Below, piece after piece: positions 13,761 to 26,323 of a stretch of DNA of 64,000 bases; the first letter of the stretch is position 1; each line of letters starts with the position of its first letter. A program made the translations under genes and the position numbers. Origin of the DNA: Dolomedes plantarius (Eukaryota > Arthropoda > Arachnida > Araneae > Dolomedidae). The DNA lies in contig OU015501.1 of NCBI GenBank assembly GCA_907164885.2, forward strand, positions 25,925,083 through 25,989,082, read 5' to 3'. The notes under the pieces are model-generated. The model was not told where the DNA came from. It saw nothing but the letters and a program-made list of their open reading frames with translations, and searched no databases.

Positions 13761-16700
13761 ATAAGAATTCATCTAGTATAATGAATAACGTATAAGACTT
13801 TTTCATTTGTTTTGCAAAATATAAAATAAGATATTGATTATAAGATCAGTTGAAAGAGGACATTTGAATGTATATATTCGTTTATCGAAAAGAATAAATT
13901 TCAACTATTTCGTTCTTCATTAAGTAGTATTTAATATGATACCCTTTTGAACTATTTCCTCGCATCTCACAGTCGCAGTTTCAGTCGATACTTTAAACAA
14001 ATATGTGCATTAAAAATGCATTATATTCAATGCACTTTATGACAAATTATTAGGAATGCAAGATATCACAAAAGACAATCATCAAATGCTTTTGCAACTC
14101 GCATGTCTTAATTGTTATTGAAAGGCTTCAAAGGAAAAGTAGCAGTTTCATTGCTACCGACAGCCAAGAGCTCAATGCATCTTAAAATGCTTCAAAACAA
14201 TGAAATTTCAAAACAAGAAATCAAAGAATCTATTATTCAAATTAGAAAAGGCTCTTTCATGAGCGTCCTGTTTCGTTTTATTATAAGGATAAATTTGAAA
14301 TGCGAAAAAATATATTGCAAGTTTATTGATTTAGTAAAAAAGAAGGTGAGTAGTAATACCAGAGCAAAAAAAGGAGAAAAATTGTTTTGAAATTTTAATA
14401 CAAATTCTTTTGACAGTGTATTATGCCTTCAAGGGCATTTTAACGACATTTAAATGCATAGAAGTCATTATTGAATCAGAAAAATATTAACTTTCTCAAA
14501 CAATTTAAGTTAATTTGAAACTCAGCCAGAGGCATTGGGAAATTTATGTTTGTGTTTTTATTTTTTTTATTATTATTTTTTTCCTTTTAGGGAGGGAGAG
14601 AGGATTTCCAAGCAACAGCACGAGGAATATTTACTTAGCAAAACATACAATATTGTATGCATATAAAATCGTTTTCAAGACCGTGCTTTAGGAAAGTAGA
14701 GCCAAACATGTATTTTCTCATTTTTTTCAGTGTCTAAAATTGCTTTATTTTAATAAGGGCTGAAACAACTTCGAATATGCAAAATTTTCAAAAATAATTC
14801 CTGCAACAGGAACACTTAAAACTAGATGTCCTCCTCGCTTTTAAAACAAGACAACTGTTACGTACGTTCGTTCATTTTAGATGATCACAGCTCTCTCAAT
14901 TAATGGAAATATGTTCAAGCACAATAAACAGAATGAATATGTTAACTCTTGGATATACACTAGCAGGATATTCTAGAAGGGATTTTTCTTCTTAAAATCC
15001 TCGATAGAAATTAAAAAAGGTTAATGAGCTATGACTTTCCAATGTATATGGTTTTTCTCTTTTTTATGTAAATAACGTATATGGATTATAGTGATCAGGT
15101 ATCTGAATCATAGTAATAGATCTCTACCTTGTTATTTGAATTGAATTTTCCATTTCCAGCACAAACATCATGTCATACATAAACTTTAGCTTGCTGTAAT
15201 ATTATTGCCTAATGAATCAGGGACATTAATATCCAATTAATTTGAAATCATTCATTTTATGTCAAGGAGGAAAATACACTTTTTTATTGGTATTTAACAA
15301 GCAAGATTCGCTTTATTTCTTAACAACTGAATTTTGCTATATTTAATTAATATTAGACTCAAAACATGATGTAACAGATTATTAACCTATATATTTGAAA
15401 ATTTGTTTCCTATATTTTCCTCGTTTGTTTTGAGAGGAAATAATTATTAATATAAATGGGAAAAATTGAAATTTAACTTTCCACTATTTTTATGAATTTG
15501 AACATTTTCAGAGAAAAATAGTAGGCTCACACAAAATCAAATACGACAGAACAGGAATTACCCTGTAGAGGCTTATTCTGCTTCGATTGTCCTCATCTAT
15601 AGAAAAATAGTAAGCAATTTTTTAATGAGATATTCCTCTAAGGCTTTTTATAAACTTCAGTTTTAAGTTATACTTCAAAGTGAAGTTTTCACTTTGGTTG
15701 GGCCACCAAGATTTTCCGGACAGGACAAACAGGACATTGTAATTAAAAACGACGCATAATATTTTCAGGAACGTTACAATATTTAATCAAACTACTGATA
15801 ATTGGCACAGAACTCCTGTTTTAATAATGTATGCCCCTCCACTTTCCTGTAAAACAGATATATGTTGACTAGAGCGTAATATCCCTGATAGGCAGTATGT
15901 TCTTCGATCTCGATTTAGTGGTGGTACTCATGTTATCAGTGTTGTGGTAGGCGAAGCTATGTTTCTAGTCATTAGATCTATACCTAAGGTAAATTTAAGC
16001 TTCATCTTATCATTTGATTTCAGTAGCAGGAAAATTCGTAACTATGCGGTAGACAGTCACACTGAGTCTCAGTGAATATGATGAAATATAATCAAGTAAC
16101 TGTCAAAATAAGAGTTGTTATTTTACAGTACCTAAGTTAATTGTATATTAATATCATTAAACGTGAACATTTATCAGATTATATAATCATAAAACGATCA
16201 TCCCTTAATTTTAAAATGCCAATTTTATGGAACAAAAACATATCAACGAATACAAATCGAATTCTAGATGAAATACCTCAGTATAAATTTTACATGATAA
16301 AAAGTAAATGAGTCTGTATAAACTTTCGTATCATAGCCATATCTTGTTATGGCAGATATCATTACAGCAAAGGCACATTGTACTGACATTAGACGATTAT
16401 CTAACCTTCTTGATTTATTGTGGACATTGCTTAGCCAAAGAATGTCATTGACGGTTGAACATAGTCCTGCATTTTTTTCATCAATTTACAGATGACTTTT
16501 CTAATATTCCCTTAGAAAATTTTTTCGTAATATTTGCTATCGTAGTGGCGATTTGTTCCCGTATTCTAAACAACATTTAATGAAAGTGTGTGGAGAATAA
16601 ACATTGATCATATCTCTAAGTATCTTGATAATAGATTCTTCACTCCCATTCCAGGCGATGGTAGAGCCACACCCTTCCAAATTCCTTCCTTCGCAAGATG

Positions 16701-19218
16701 TTGACAATAATTCTTGGTATAAGACCTTCATTCCAACTCAAAACGAAAAAAAATGAAAATAAATGCTTCCGTTTTGAAATATGTTCAGATTTTCCCTTTT
16801 CTGTCGGGCCATCGAAAAATCTATTAAATCAGAAGACGTCAAGGGGACTTCCCATTGTGATTTATGAAACCACTCCTTAGAACAAAGAAACAATTTATGT
16901 ACTTATAACGAGTGTTTGAGAAAAATTACACAATTGATGAGAAAATTATAAGCCTCTCAAAATCTCATCTATAATTCTTTGGCATTTTTGATTAGTCCAG
17001 GATAAAAAGGATTCAGAAGTTTGGCTGTAAAACTGAACTTTAGCAATGCTTAAGATATTTCTTGTGGGGAGTATTCCAAACAAAGGAAAGCATCCAAGAA
17101 TTTAGAAATTTATTAGTGTTTGAAACACATTGTTACATCCATGCTAAAATACAATTAGAGATGGAGAAATTAAATGTTTGAAACATATAAGGTCCAAAAG
17201 GTAAATTAGAAAATGTTTCTTACATTTTTTATTTCACTATTTAAGAGAATTCCGAAATAAAGAGTAAAATTATTTCACTGATAAAGTTTTTAAAATTGAT
17301 TCGAGTATCGTAACCATTTCATCTTATAATATATATTCTTATGGCCAAGAAATAAACTCAAGACTTTTTAATACAACAGGATATAACCATCAGGTGTCAT
17401 CAGCTATTTACACACAACCAGTTTTATTTGAACTTCTTTGGAGACACCACTCAGTTGTCTCTTCTAACTAAATAAGGGAATTCATCTAAAATACGAGGTA
17501 ACTTCCAAAACCTATCTTTGCAATCTAATCAGCATAACACACAAAAAAACATGTTTTTAAACTCTGTTAACTACCATTATAAAGCCGAACAGAAGCTTAT
17601 TTAAATTCAATCTTTCTACCACAAGTTTCGTTTTAAGGATCATATTGATTGTTATTATTATATTCCAATTAAACTTTTGTAATTAACCATTTGACTTCTT
17701 TTTAAATACATCATTAACATTTGATAATGTAAAACAGAAAAAAAGAATTGCATATAAATGTTAAAAACTTACAAAATATATATTTTTTTTCATGAACGCT
17801 TTGTTTTATTTAAGATATCAATCATTTTATCACATGCTTATTGACCCAGAACCATAAAATGTGTTTTTCCGCATACATATCTAATTTATCTATCATAAAA
17901 TGAATTGATTATAATATCGCGAGAATTCCATAATTGCCACATATTATTTTTTTCGTGAATTCAAAGTTTCAGGCTCCTCCCAATATTTTAATTGGAAACT
18001 TATATCTAAAACGGAATAATAAATAAACATAATTTTTGATTTATTTATATAAGGAGGAAAGTTTTGAACAAGATATCAAATGAAAGCACGTTGTTACCAT
18101 CTTAGTTCATCACTGTTTATTGGGATGATAGTGTTACGGTCATCTTCTACAACCCCTGGATTAAATACACTAATACCTGCTGTTTAAATCCTATTCCAGG
18201 CGGCGTCATTCATGCTCACTGCAGGGCTTAAATCCATTGACCTTAGTACCTAATATCAGATCCCTGTCAATTCGGAATATTCAAGAATTGTAAACCCTTT
18301 CCAGCTCAAACTTTTACAAGCCCTACATCATGGATCCCATATGTTGTTTGAAATTTCGATTTTTTTAGGTAATTAATATCTTCTTTAATCAATTGTAAAA
18401 CAAATTAGATAACATTAAGCAATGTTTTTAATTTTACTGTACAAATATCTATGTTAAACTTGGAAATCACCAAGAAATTTGGTAAATAAGGAAAAGATCT
18501 TTTGAAACTGATGGAAAATTCGATAAACACCACCAGTAAGCTAAATATACAGATGATTTTTATAAAAATACTTCAAAATCTCTGCTTTGTTGCAGCATGT
18601 TACTTATCGATAAGCAACATAAGGTCATGATAAAGCTCCTGTATATTGATGGATATGGGTTATCTTTTGACAAAATTTAAGGGTGAATCTTTGATCAAAT
18701 ATTATGTGACATCTTATAGATTATAAATGTTGCTGAATAAAAATTAAGGCGAGTGCTCCCCCCCCCATACTCTAAGTGTCAGTGCTGTCGATACTGACAG
18801 TGAACCAATTACTCTTAGTGATAAGTGAGTAATACTGTAACACAAGAAAGATGTGCCTCGAGGTGAGATAATTTGCTTTTAAAGATATTCTATTGAATTA
18901 GTTTTAGTACAAATCATTCATACTCTTGAAATTAAGGGATTTTAATTTGGTTTATTTTTATTTCAATTTTCGTTTTATTAATTTAAGTATTATTTATTAA
19001 GAGAATCCATTCGATTTTACATCACAATTTGCTTCAAGGAACCACATCAATAATTTTTAAAACGAGTGTTCTTAAGCATGAAGGGACCATTTGTCCCGAA
19101 ATTCTGAAGATACTTGCACTGCGATATACATTTAGAGACAATGTGCATTTCATGACCCAAAGCAGTAAGTCTATTAAACTGAGTTAAGATTCAAAGACGG
19201 TTAAATTACTTCGGTTGT
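13761..19218. other. 5.4 kb AT-rich DNA, nothing assignable
   Basis: Short frames occur at 14112-14390 (+), 16537-16731 (-) and 16698-16880 (+), but they lack motifs, have non-ATG or arbitrary starts and no splice support. A slightly GC-richer stretch at about 18095-18340 has no long frame. No transposon termini were recognised. This could be intronic or plain intergenic DNA. Confidence 0.45.
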
Positions 19219-19832
19219 GTCACTTATATACAGCATATTTCAAGATGTAATGTATTTCAGATATGGGTTCCTGAAACATATTAACTAATAACGCTTACTG
19301 AAATCAGTTATCATATAGCTGTTATTATAAGGACCAACTGCTCACATAACTTATGAGTCAAAACTTCTCAGACATTCTCAGTATTAAAATATCTATAATG
19401 GGACAATCTCTCCCTGAAACACCTAGAGAAAATCGAATAATTAGCTGGTTATTTTTAAAAATTATGAAACATTTTTATATCACATATAACGACGCTTTAA
19501 GGACGTGTTTAAATACATCTTTCGTCACTTATAACAGCACATTCCAAGATGCAATGTATTTCAGATATGGGTTCCTGAAACATTAGCTAATAACGCTCAC
19601 TGAAAGCAGTTTATCATATAGCTGTTATCATATTGACCAACTGCTCACCTAACTTATCAGCCAAAACTTCTCAAACATTCTCTATATTAAAATATCTAAG
19701 ATGGATTAAGTGATAATTTCTCCCTGAAACACCTAGAGAAAATCTAATATATAGCTGGTTATTTTAAAAATCATGAAACAATTTTTATCACATATATTTG
19801 CACTTTAAGGGCATGTTAAATTAAGTGTTTCG
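19219..19832. repeat. Tandem duplication, about 305-bp unit, two copies
   Basis: CACTTATA near 19221 recurs at 19526. Both copies contain ATGTATTTCAGATATGGGTT, CATATAGCTGTTAT and CCCTGAAACACCTAGAGAAA. A 77-codon frame (19353-19586) straddles the copy boundary and is not conserved in the second copy, so I do not call it a gene. Confidence 0.88.
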
Positions 19833-20034
19833 TAAAATAATTTGTTGTTTGTGTTTCCGTTTTTACATGTTGAATATAGATATTTTTAGGTTAACCATGT
19901 AAGAAGATTGAAAAATTATTGGTTTACTAGTCTATGATAATTAAGAGCTAGATAAATACGTCACTAGTAAATAATCCCCCTAAAGAAAAGACTTTTCGGA
20001 ACAAATCCAAAGTAAGAAATAAAACAAAAATTTC

Positions 20035-21890
20035 ACTGGAGAGTGACATAGTTATTTTATTTTTTCCAAGTATTATTTCATACATGTTTTGTTATAATCG
20101 AGAAATTGTTTACTACACATTCATATATGATCATATTCTATATGACAATAAAATTACTTTGTTGCGTAAAGCCAAAAAGTTATTTTACCGCAGCGAAATT
20201 AATAAACCCAAAAATGTAGGAAAATAATACACTTCCATTTCAGCATTAAGAGGAAGCAATGTTGAAAATAAAAACAAAAACAACTGAAAGAAATCAGAAA
20301 ACTAAAAGTTTTTTTTTGAAGTTGTCAAAAGTATCGCATAATATCGATTACCAGCAAAACATCTTTTGAAAGTTTCAAAAATCCTTAGTACCAACATTAG
20401 TAGCAACATATGTAATTAGAATATCGTATGAAAAATTCTGTCATTTTTCATATGATCTTAATAATAATTATTATTTGAAAGTGTTATACGATATACATGT
20501 AATAAATCAGATAGATAAAATAAAAGTTTCTATGATATGACAACTGCCTGGAATTTGAAACGTCCAACAAGCTGATTTTAAGTACCTCATCGGGTGTTTA
20601 AATGTCTCGAATTTTAGACAGCATCACATTTATAAGGAAATTGCATTCACAATTGGTTTTCTTTATTTTCATTCTCTTTTCTTTCGTAGATAAAGTTAAT
20701 TTGCTTGATATAAATTTTTAAAAAAAATAGACTGGAGAATAACAAAGTTCTTTTATTTTTTCCCAATATTAATTAATATATATTTTGTTATAATCAACAA
20801 ACTATTTACTAAATATTCATAAGTTATTATATTCTATATGACAATAAAATTTCTTTCTTGGTAGAACCAAAAAGTTTTTTACCGCAGCTAAATTAATAAA
20901 ACAAAAAAAGTAGGAAAATAATATACTTCCATTTCAGCATTAAGAGGAAGCAATGTTGATGATAAAAACAAAAGCAATTGAAAGGAATCAGAAAACTAAA
21001 AGTTTTTTAAGTTGTCAAAAGTATCGCATAATATCGATTACTAGTAAAACATCTTTTGAAAGTTTTAAAAATCCTTAGTAGCAACATAAGTTTACAGGAC
21101 TAAACCCCATTATCGATCTAAATATAAAAAGAAGTTAACTTATCGACTTTGAGTATTTTCTAAACGAAATATTAGAGTTCCCTAAGTTCAATATTTCTAT
21201 GATTTCCCAACAAAGGGTAAAAATAAGTCAAACAGATTTCCACACAAGTCAAAAAAATTTAAGAAACATGCAATATCAGACATCATAGAAACCTTAGTTC
21301 AAAATTTACAGATTTCTTTATAAGTAAAATAAAAACATTTTATTTGAATAGTTGAACAAAAGATCTAAAGATAGCAAAAACTTTGAGCTTTTATGATAAA
21401 CGGATTTTAAGGTTTTCCCCAGATAGATTCGATGTATAGTTCAAATATATAACACTAAATATCCTGATATTTCATACATATATCTAAAAAGCATTCTATT
21501 TTCAAGACAGAAATTTAAATTCAAGTTTCATAGATGTTGTCTTTGATTAATGGGAGGAAAAAAAAGTTTTTGCATGTGAATAGAATATCGTATAAGAAAT
21601 TCTGTCAATTATCATACGATCTTAATCATAATTATTTTTTGAACGTGTTATACAATTTACATGTAATTAATCAGATAGATAAAATAAAAACTGTCATTAT
21701 AAGATAACTGCCTGGAATTCGAAACTTCCAACAAGCGGATTTTAAGTACCTCATCGGGTGTATAAATGTCTCAAATATTAGACAGCATCGCATTTATAAT
21801 GAAATTGTATTCATAATTGGTTTCATTTAATGCCATTCTCTTTTCTTTCGTTGAAAAATATAACTTGCTTAAATATAAATATTTCTCAGC
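20035..21890. repeat. Tandem duplication, 696-bp unit; copy 2 carries an insertion
   Basis: Copy 1 starts ACTGGAGAGTGACATAG (20035) and copy 2 ACTGGAGAATAACAAAG (20731). They align through CCATTTCAGCATTAAGAGGA and CCTTAGTA..AGCAACATA. Copy 2 is then interrupted by about 485 bp (roughly 21091-21575) absent from copy 1, and alignment resumes at GAATAGAATATCGTATAAGA. Copy 1 ends near 20730 and copy 2 near 21890. No coding frames. Confidence 0.88.
21091..21575. mobile_element. Insertion within second 696-bp repeat, type unknown
   Basis: This segment is present only in the second copy of the duplication, so it was inserted there or lost from the first. Clean inverted ends or a target duplication were not evident by eye. 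It is non-coding and AT-rich. Confidence 0.5.
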
Positions 21891-21900
21891 TTCGACCAAT

Positions 21901-22435
21901 TGTAAGGCCCCCATATAATCTGTGAGTATGTGTAAGTTCGATATAAGATTCGATTGACAATAATCGAACTTTTAAGTGCATAAATTCAAAGAAGCTGCTT
22001 ATGTTATGTTAATTTCAGCATAGGCCGTTGGTATAAATACCGAGCAGCTAGATTACAGAAGGGAGTCTGGAGTCTGGTTTGTTTGTAGTGATTCATGCGA
22101 GTTGCCGCTTGTGGCGATTAGCTAGTTTCCTTCAAACTTACGCGAGTTCTTATCAACCGATTAGACGAAGGTTATTTGTGGTTATAGGCCAAAGATTACT
22201 GAGCAGCATCGTTGGTTTGACTTTAGAATAATTTGTGAGCATTTTTGAAATAATATTCCTTGCATAGTTTTTATACTTGTGAGTATATCGAACTGTATTT
22301 CCTTGTACAGTGCTTATACAGGTTGTACCAGTAGTACGCAGTATTGTTTTGAAATGCAAGTATGTGTCAAGTAAAGAATAAACTTTTCTATTCTCGTGTC
22401 GTTTATACTTTATTAGAGGATCACTTCAATTTACA
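21901..22435 (+). mobile_element. Probable solo LTR
   Basis: The segment begins TGTAAGGCCCCCATATAATC and can be read to end in ...TTTACA. It contains a plausible promoter (GGTATAAATACCGAGCAGC near 22031), a less AT-biased leader after it, and a polyadenylation signal (AAGAATAAAC near 22375) followed by GTGTCG. This order (U3, TATA, R, AATAAA, U5) is that of a plus-strand retrotransposon LTR. No internal region, primer site or target duplication was found, so it would be a solo LTR with approximate borders. Confidence 0.45.
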
Positions 22436-22774
22436 TATACCCAAGTTAGGGTAGAAGTTAGCCATCTCTATATATGTTTACTGATTATCCAAGCATCATG
22501 GAGCACTAAGGAAAATAGTTAGAAGTGGAATGCGCATTTCCAGTGAGAATTCAACCTGACTAGAAACCCCAAAGAAAGGGAATAGATTTCTTCATAGAAG
22601 GAAAACTGAAAAGCTAGTAAGTTGTATTATTATTTTAATAAGCACCTTTAAAATAACTTATTCTTTTTAAAACCTCTGAATACTTCTTTTTTACGATATA
22701 CAAGACCAAAATTTTTCGTTTTCTTAATAAAACCGAGCATTAGTTACCCCGGAAAATCGGAAGTCAAGAAATAC
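22436..22774. other. Nothing assignable
   Basis: AT-rich sequence between the probable LTR and the next MITE. No feature recognised. Confidence 0.5.
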
Positions 22775-22944
22775 GGGTCTGTTCACATAAAATCCGTCAG
22801 CGTCAGCGGTACTCGTATTGACATATTTTAAACCAATCACAGGACATAACAATTTCGTTGCTAATCGTTTGGAGGTTTGTAATTGGTTAATTATATTTCA
22901 ATATGGGTAACGCTGACGCTGACGGATCCTATGTGAATAGGCCC
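22775..22944. mobile_element. 170-bp MITE with about 35-bp inverted repeats
   Basis: Left end GGGTCTGTTCACATAAAATC then CGTCAGCGTCAGCG; the reverse complement of the right end is GGGCCTATTCACATAGGATC followed by the same CGTCAGCGTCAGCG. Length and symmetry identify a MITE. The superfamily is uncertain because the target duplication is not obvious. Confidence 0.8.
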
Positions 22945-24550
22945 TAAACCATTCATAACCTGTCTGGAATGAAATTCATTTATGTTATTATTATATGGCT
23001 TAATACATTTTTTTCTAATGCTTAACACTTAGGTTTAGTACATTAACTGTATTTTACTCTGACAATCTTTTTGATCATTTAACATTACACTGAAGATACA
23101 AATTATTAAAAAACCAAAGTAGGCAAAATTTATACCGACAAGAGAAGGAAATATTTAAATTAGTTTAATTTAATCGTTAATACAACAGTTTAAAAAACCT
23201 ATAATCACATAATTTGATAGCTTTTCTTCGACTCTTACCGATTTGAAAATGCATCAAATTTTAGTTTTTGGTATAATTGTTTCCGTCATCATTTATTATA
23301 CTCAGTTTAAATCTAATTATTAAACTCAAATGTCATAGAGAAGTTTTGCTTCAAATAGGAAGTCTTCTTAATCTTTTTTTCTGGTTTTTCTAGATTATCT
23401 ATAATGTTTTAATACGCATTTTAAGTTCTTAAAATTACAGTAATTTTTTTACTACACATTTGGAAGATTTCCACGTTTTACGGCAATATTCTGTTGAACG
23501 ATAAGTAATTATATCATTGTCAAAGTTTACCAAATAGTTTTAAATAAACAAAGGTTACCACATTTAAAATAAAAAAACTCTCAAGTGCTTTATCTTATGA
23601 AATATTACAGGAAAAAAATAAAAGAATGATTTTCAATTAAAAGCATTAGTCCTAAATATAATACTTGTACTAATTAGCTGATCGAGTTCATTCCCATAGA
23701 AAATCCGAATTCATGTAAATGTTCATGGCAAATAAAAGTCTAAGAATTTACGTTCGTTTTAGGTTTAAGTGGAACAAAATGTATATAAAGTAGAATTACA
23801 TATATTAAGATATATAAATCGCTTTTAACTTGGTTAACGTTGAATAAAATATTTTTTGGATGACCATTTTTTTTTATTCCTGAAGTGCTTTTATTCAATA
23901 AATAAAGAATTGCAATTTTCATAGATAAATGTTTCATCAGGAAATAAACAACTGAATTAGGCACGATTAAAAAATATATGAGCTCAACCACGATCTGCTG
24001 ACATATATTTGTAAACGGCGTTTTTACGTTACTTAGCGCCATCTCTTAGACATGAACAGAAACAAAATTCATAATCGATATGCATTATTCCTGTTGAATT
24101 TTTGCCTGAATATGAAATAAAAACTATATACAGTTAAATAGAAAAGTTCCCGAGGTTTGAATACCATTTTAATTTTATCAGATATGCAATAGTAAATAAT
24201 GAACCTGGCTAAATGCCTTTATATTCTAACATATTTTTACTTTAGGAAATAAAATTGAAGTGAATTGAATATGAATTTAGTAAACTTAACTGGCAATTTA
24301 ATTGTGATTTTAAATATTTTTAAAATATGACATTTCCTCGGCCTGTTTTTCATAATTTTTAATTTGTTGTTCATTAAGTCATAAATTATCAGTTCCTTAA
24401 ATATTTATTTACACCCATACATATTCCTATGCGAATTCCATTGTTCACAATCCTAATTGTAAAAAGTGTTCCCGTTAGTTTAAAAATTTTTGCCCTTCTG
24501 TGATTCTCAACTTGCATCTTTTCAATATTCTGGGATTATAATCTAAACTA
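22945..24550. other. AT-rich DNA, nothing assignable
   Basis: A 100-codon minus-strand frame (24042-23740) starts at ATG and has hydrophobic segments, but has no motif, no splice context and no similar copy here. I treat it as chance. Confidence 0.45.
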
Positions 24551-26323
24551 CAGGGTGCCCATAATTAAACTAACCTACTTTAAATTTGTCTACAGTCGAA
24601 ACTATTGTTCAGAAAGTTATGAAATTTTGTGTAGGATATATTGAAGGGCTGGAAATTTGTTTGAGCGAATAAAAAAATTAGTTCAAAATTTCACCACCAG
24701 AGGACGTTTTTTGATGAATTACACATTTAGCCAACATTTACTATAGTTAAAACAATTTACTACAACAAGACATGTTCAACATGACGGTCATCATTTTCAG
24801 CTACCATTTGAAATCGTAAGATAGCATGTTCTACAGTTGACCGCAATGAGTCCGGGGAAATGCTAAGAACATATCGTGAAATGCTGCCCTTCCGATCAGG
24901 TATAGTTCTTGGTTTATCAAGACTGACTAGATGTTTCCCATGCCCCCCAAAGAAAAAAGTCACATGGGTTGAAGTCTGGGGATCGGAGAGGCCACACATT
25001 AGGAAAGTTGCGGCTGATGACACGTTCTTCTGTAAAGTGACTTTTGAGAAGTTCTTAACATGAAGGCTTAACTGTGTGGAGGAGCTCCATCTTGCATAAA
25101 AATTGTGCGTGAAAGGCACTGACGTGATTACAGATCCGGAACAATTGTATTCAGTAACAAGGATGCATATCGCTCCCCCGTGACCTAGCATGTTACTGGA
25201 CTTCTAGGACTTAATTCCTCGAAGAAATACGGGACGAGAATAAAAAATGCAGAAAAGCCACACCACACGTTTACTTTCGGTGAATGCATCGGAACATCTA
25301 AAATTAAACGCTGGTTTTCTGGTTCCCAAATTCGGCAGTTGTGAGTATTCACCGAACCGTCCAAATAAAAGTGTGCTTCGTCTGTCCAGAGGATATTCCA
25401 AGGCCATTCTGCATCAACCCCAAAGCGAGAAAGAAACTGAAGTGAGAACCGCTGTCGAGTCTCCAAATCATGGGTAAGCAACCTCTGCACAAATTGAAGC
25501 TTGTATGGATAATACCGGAGGATATTCCGCATGACCTTCAGGACAGTTGAACGAGGCAGATCCAATGCTTCTGCCACGCGATGGACACTGGTACTAGCCT
25601 GTCCGTTGGAATCTTTGTCCTCTTCCACCTGAAGCGCAATCTTCTCTACAGCTTCTGCGGAAACAGGTTTCCTTCCTCTTCCAGAACGAATGTTAAAAGA
25701 ACCAGTTTCTTCAAATTTGGCCACCATTAATCGAAGACCTTTAACAGTCAATGGACCTAACCCTATCCCCTTCAAACTCCAAAATTTTCGTGGAGCAACT
25801 AGTGCTGAATTATCCTTTTGGTAAAACAATTTTACTAACAAAGCTTGATCTGGTAATTCTAACGATGACATTCTGATTTTCAATAGTAAGCACGCTGAAA
25901 ACAAAATCTCCATGAAAGTTTCTAGGTTTTATAACAGCTTCTGCTCTACGTCGACAAAAACTAATTTGCATATTTGTTTCTTCTTCGTTCCTTCAAATCT
26001 TTTATTCGAAAATTAGTTATCGAACAAGTTTCCTATCGACTTTGCTATCACTTTAAAGATTGTAAAATTTAATGAGTAGGAGTTATTGTGTTAGGATGAC
26101 CTATGGATAAAAAGATGGTAAAATCTTAAGTAAAGAACCACTCGTAAATGTGTAATTCATCAGAAAACGGTCTCTGGTGGTTAAATTTTGAATTAATTTT
26201 TTTATTCGCTCAAACAAATTCCCATCCCTTCAATATGTCCCACACAAAATTTCATAACTTTCTGAATAATCGTTTCGACTCTAGACAACTTTAAAGTAGG
26301 GAAGTTTAATTATGGACACCCTG
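24551..26323 (-). mobile_element. mariner-like DNA transposon, complete ends
   Basis: The ends are CAGGGTGCCCATAATTAAAC at the left and, on the reverse complement, CAGGGTGTCCATAATTAAAC at the right, each next to TA. Imperfect inverted repeats extend about 180 bp inward (to about 24731 and from about 26143). The 1773-bp element holds one minus-strand transposase, broken as described in its own entry. Ends and interior are preserved, but the transposase is not functional, so the copy would depend on an enzyme supplied elsewhere. Confidence 0.9.
24760..25913 (-). pseudogene. mariner-superfamily transposase, frameshifted
   Basis: Encodes a DDE/D transposase of the Tc1/mariner superfamily that would cut and rejoin the 24551-26323 element. 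The first frame (25913-25185) has an N-terminal helix-turn-helix region with a GRGRK linker (about residues 79-83) and the first catalytic Asp in ILWTDEAHF (residue 178). The likely true start is an internal Met (about 25871). The frame is lost near 25185; the second Asp (MQDGAPPH, codon 25091-25089) and third Asp (RSPDFNPCD, codon 24976-24974) lie in other frames. The tail (to 24760) ends HAILRFQMVAENDDRHVEHV. About 112 nt separate the second and third Asp codons, near DD37D spacing after allowing for a 1-nt frameshift. At least two frameshifts make it inactive. Confidence 0.88.

Noticed and set aside
14112..14390. 92-codon frame
   Set aside because: Non-ATG start, no motif, composition of random AT-rich DNA, and no splice or copy support.
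16537..16880. Two overlapping 60-64 codon frames on opposite strands
   Set aside because: Neither has a recognisable domain; overlapping antisense frames of this size are expected by chance.
23740..24042. 100-codon minus-strand frame with hydrophobic segments
   Set aside because: AT-rich DNA readily encodes Ile/Leu/Phe stretches; no signal, family motif, polyadenylation or splice context was found.
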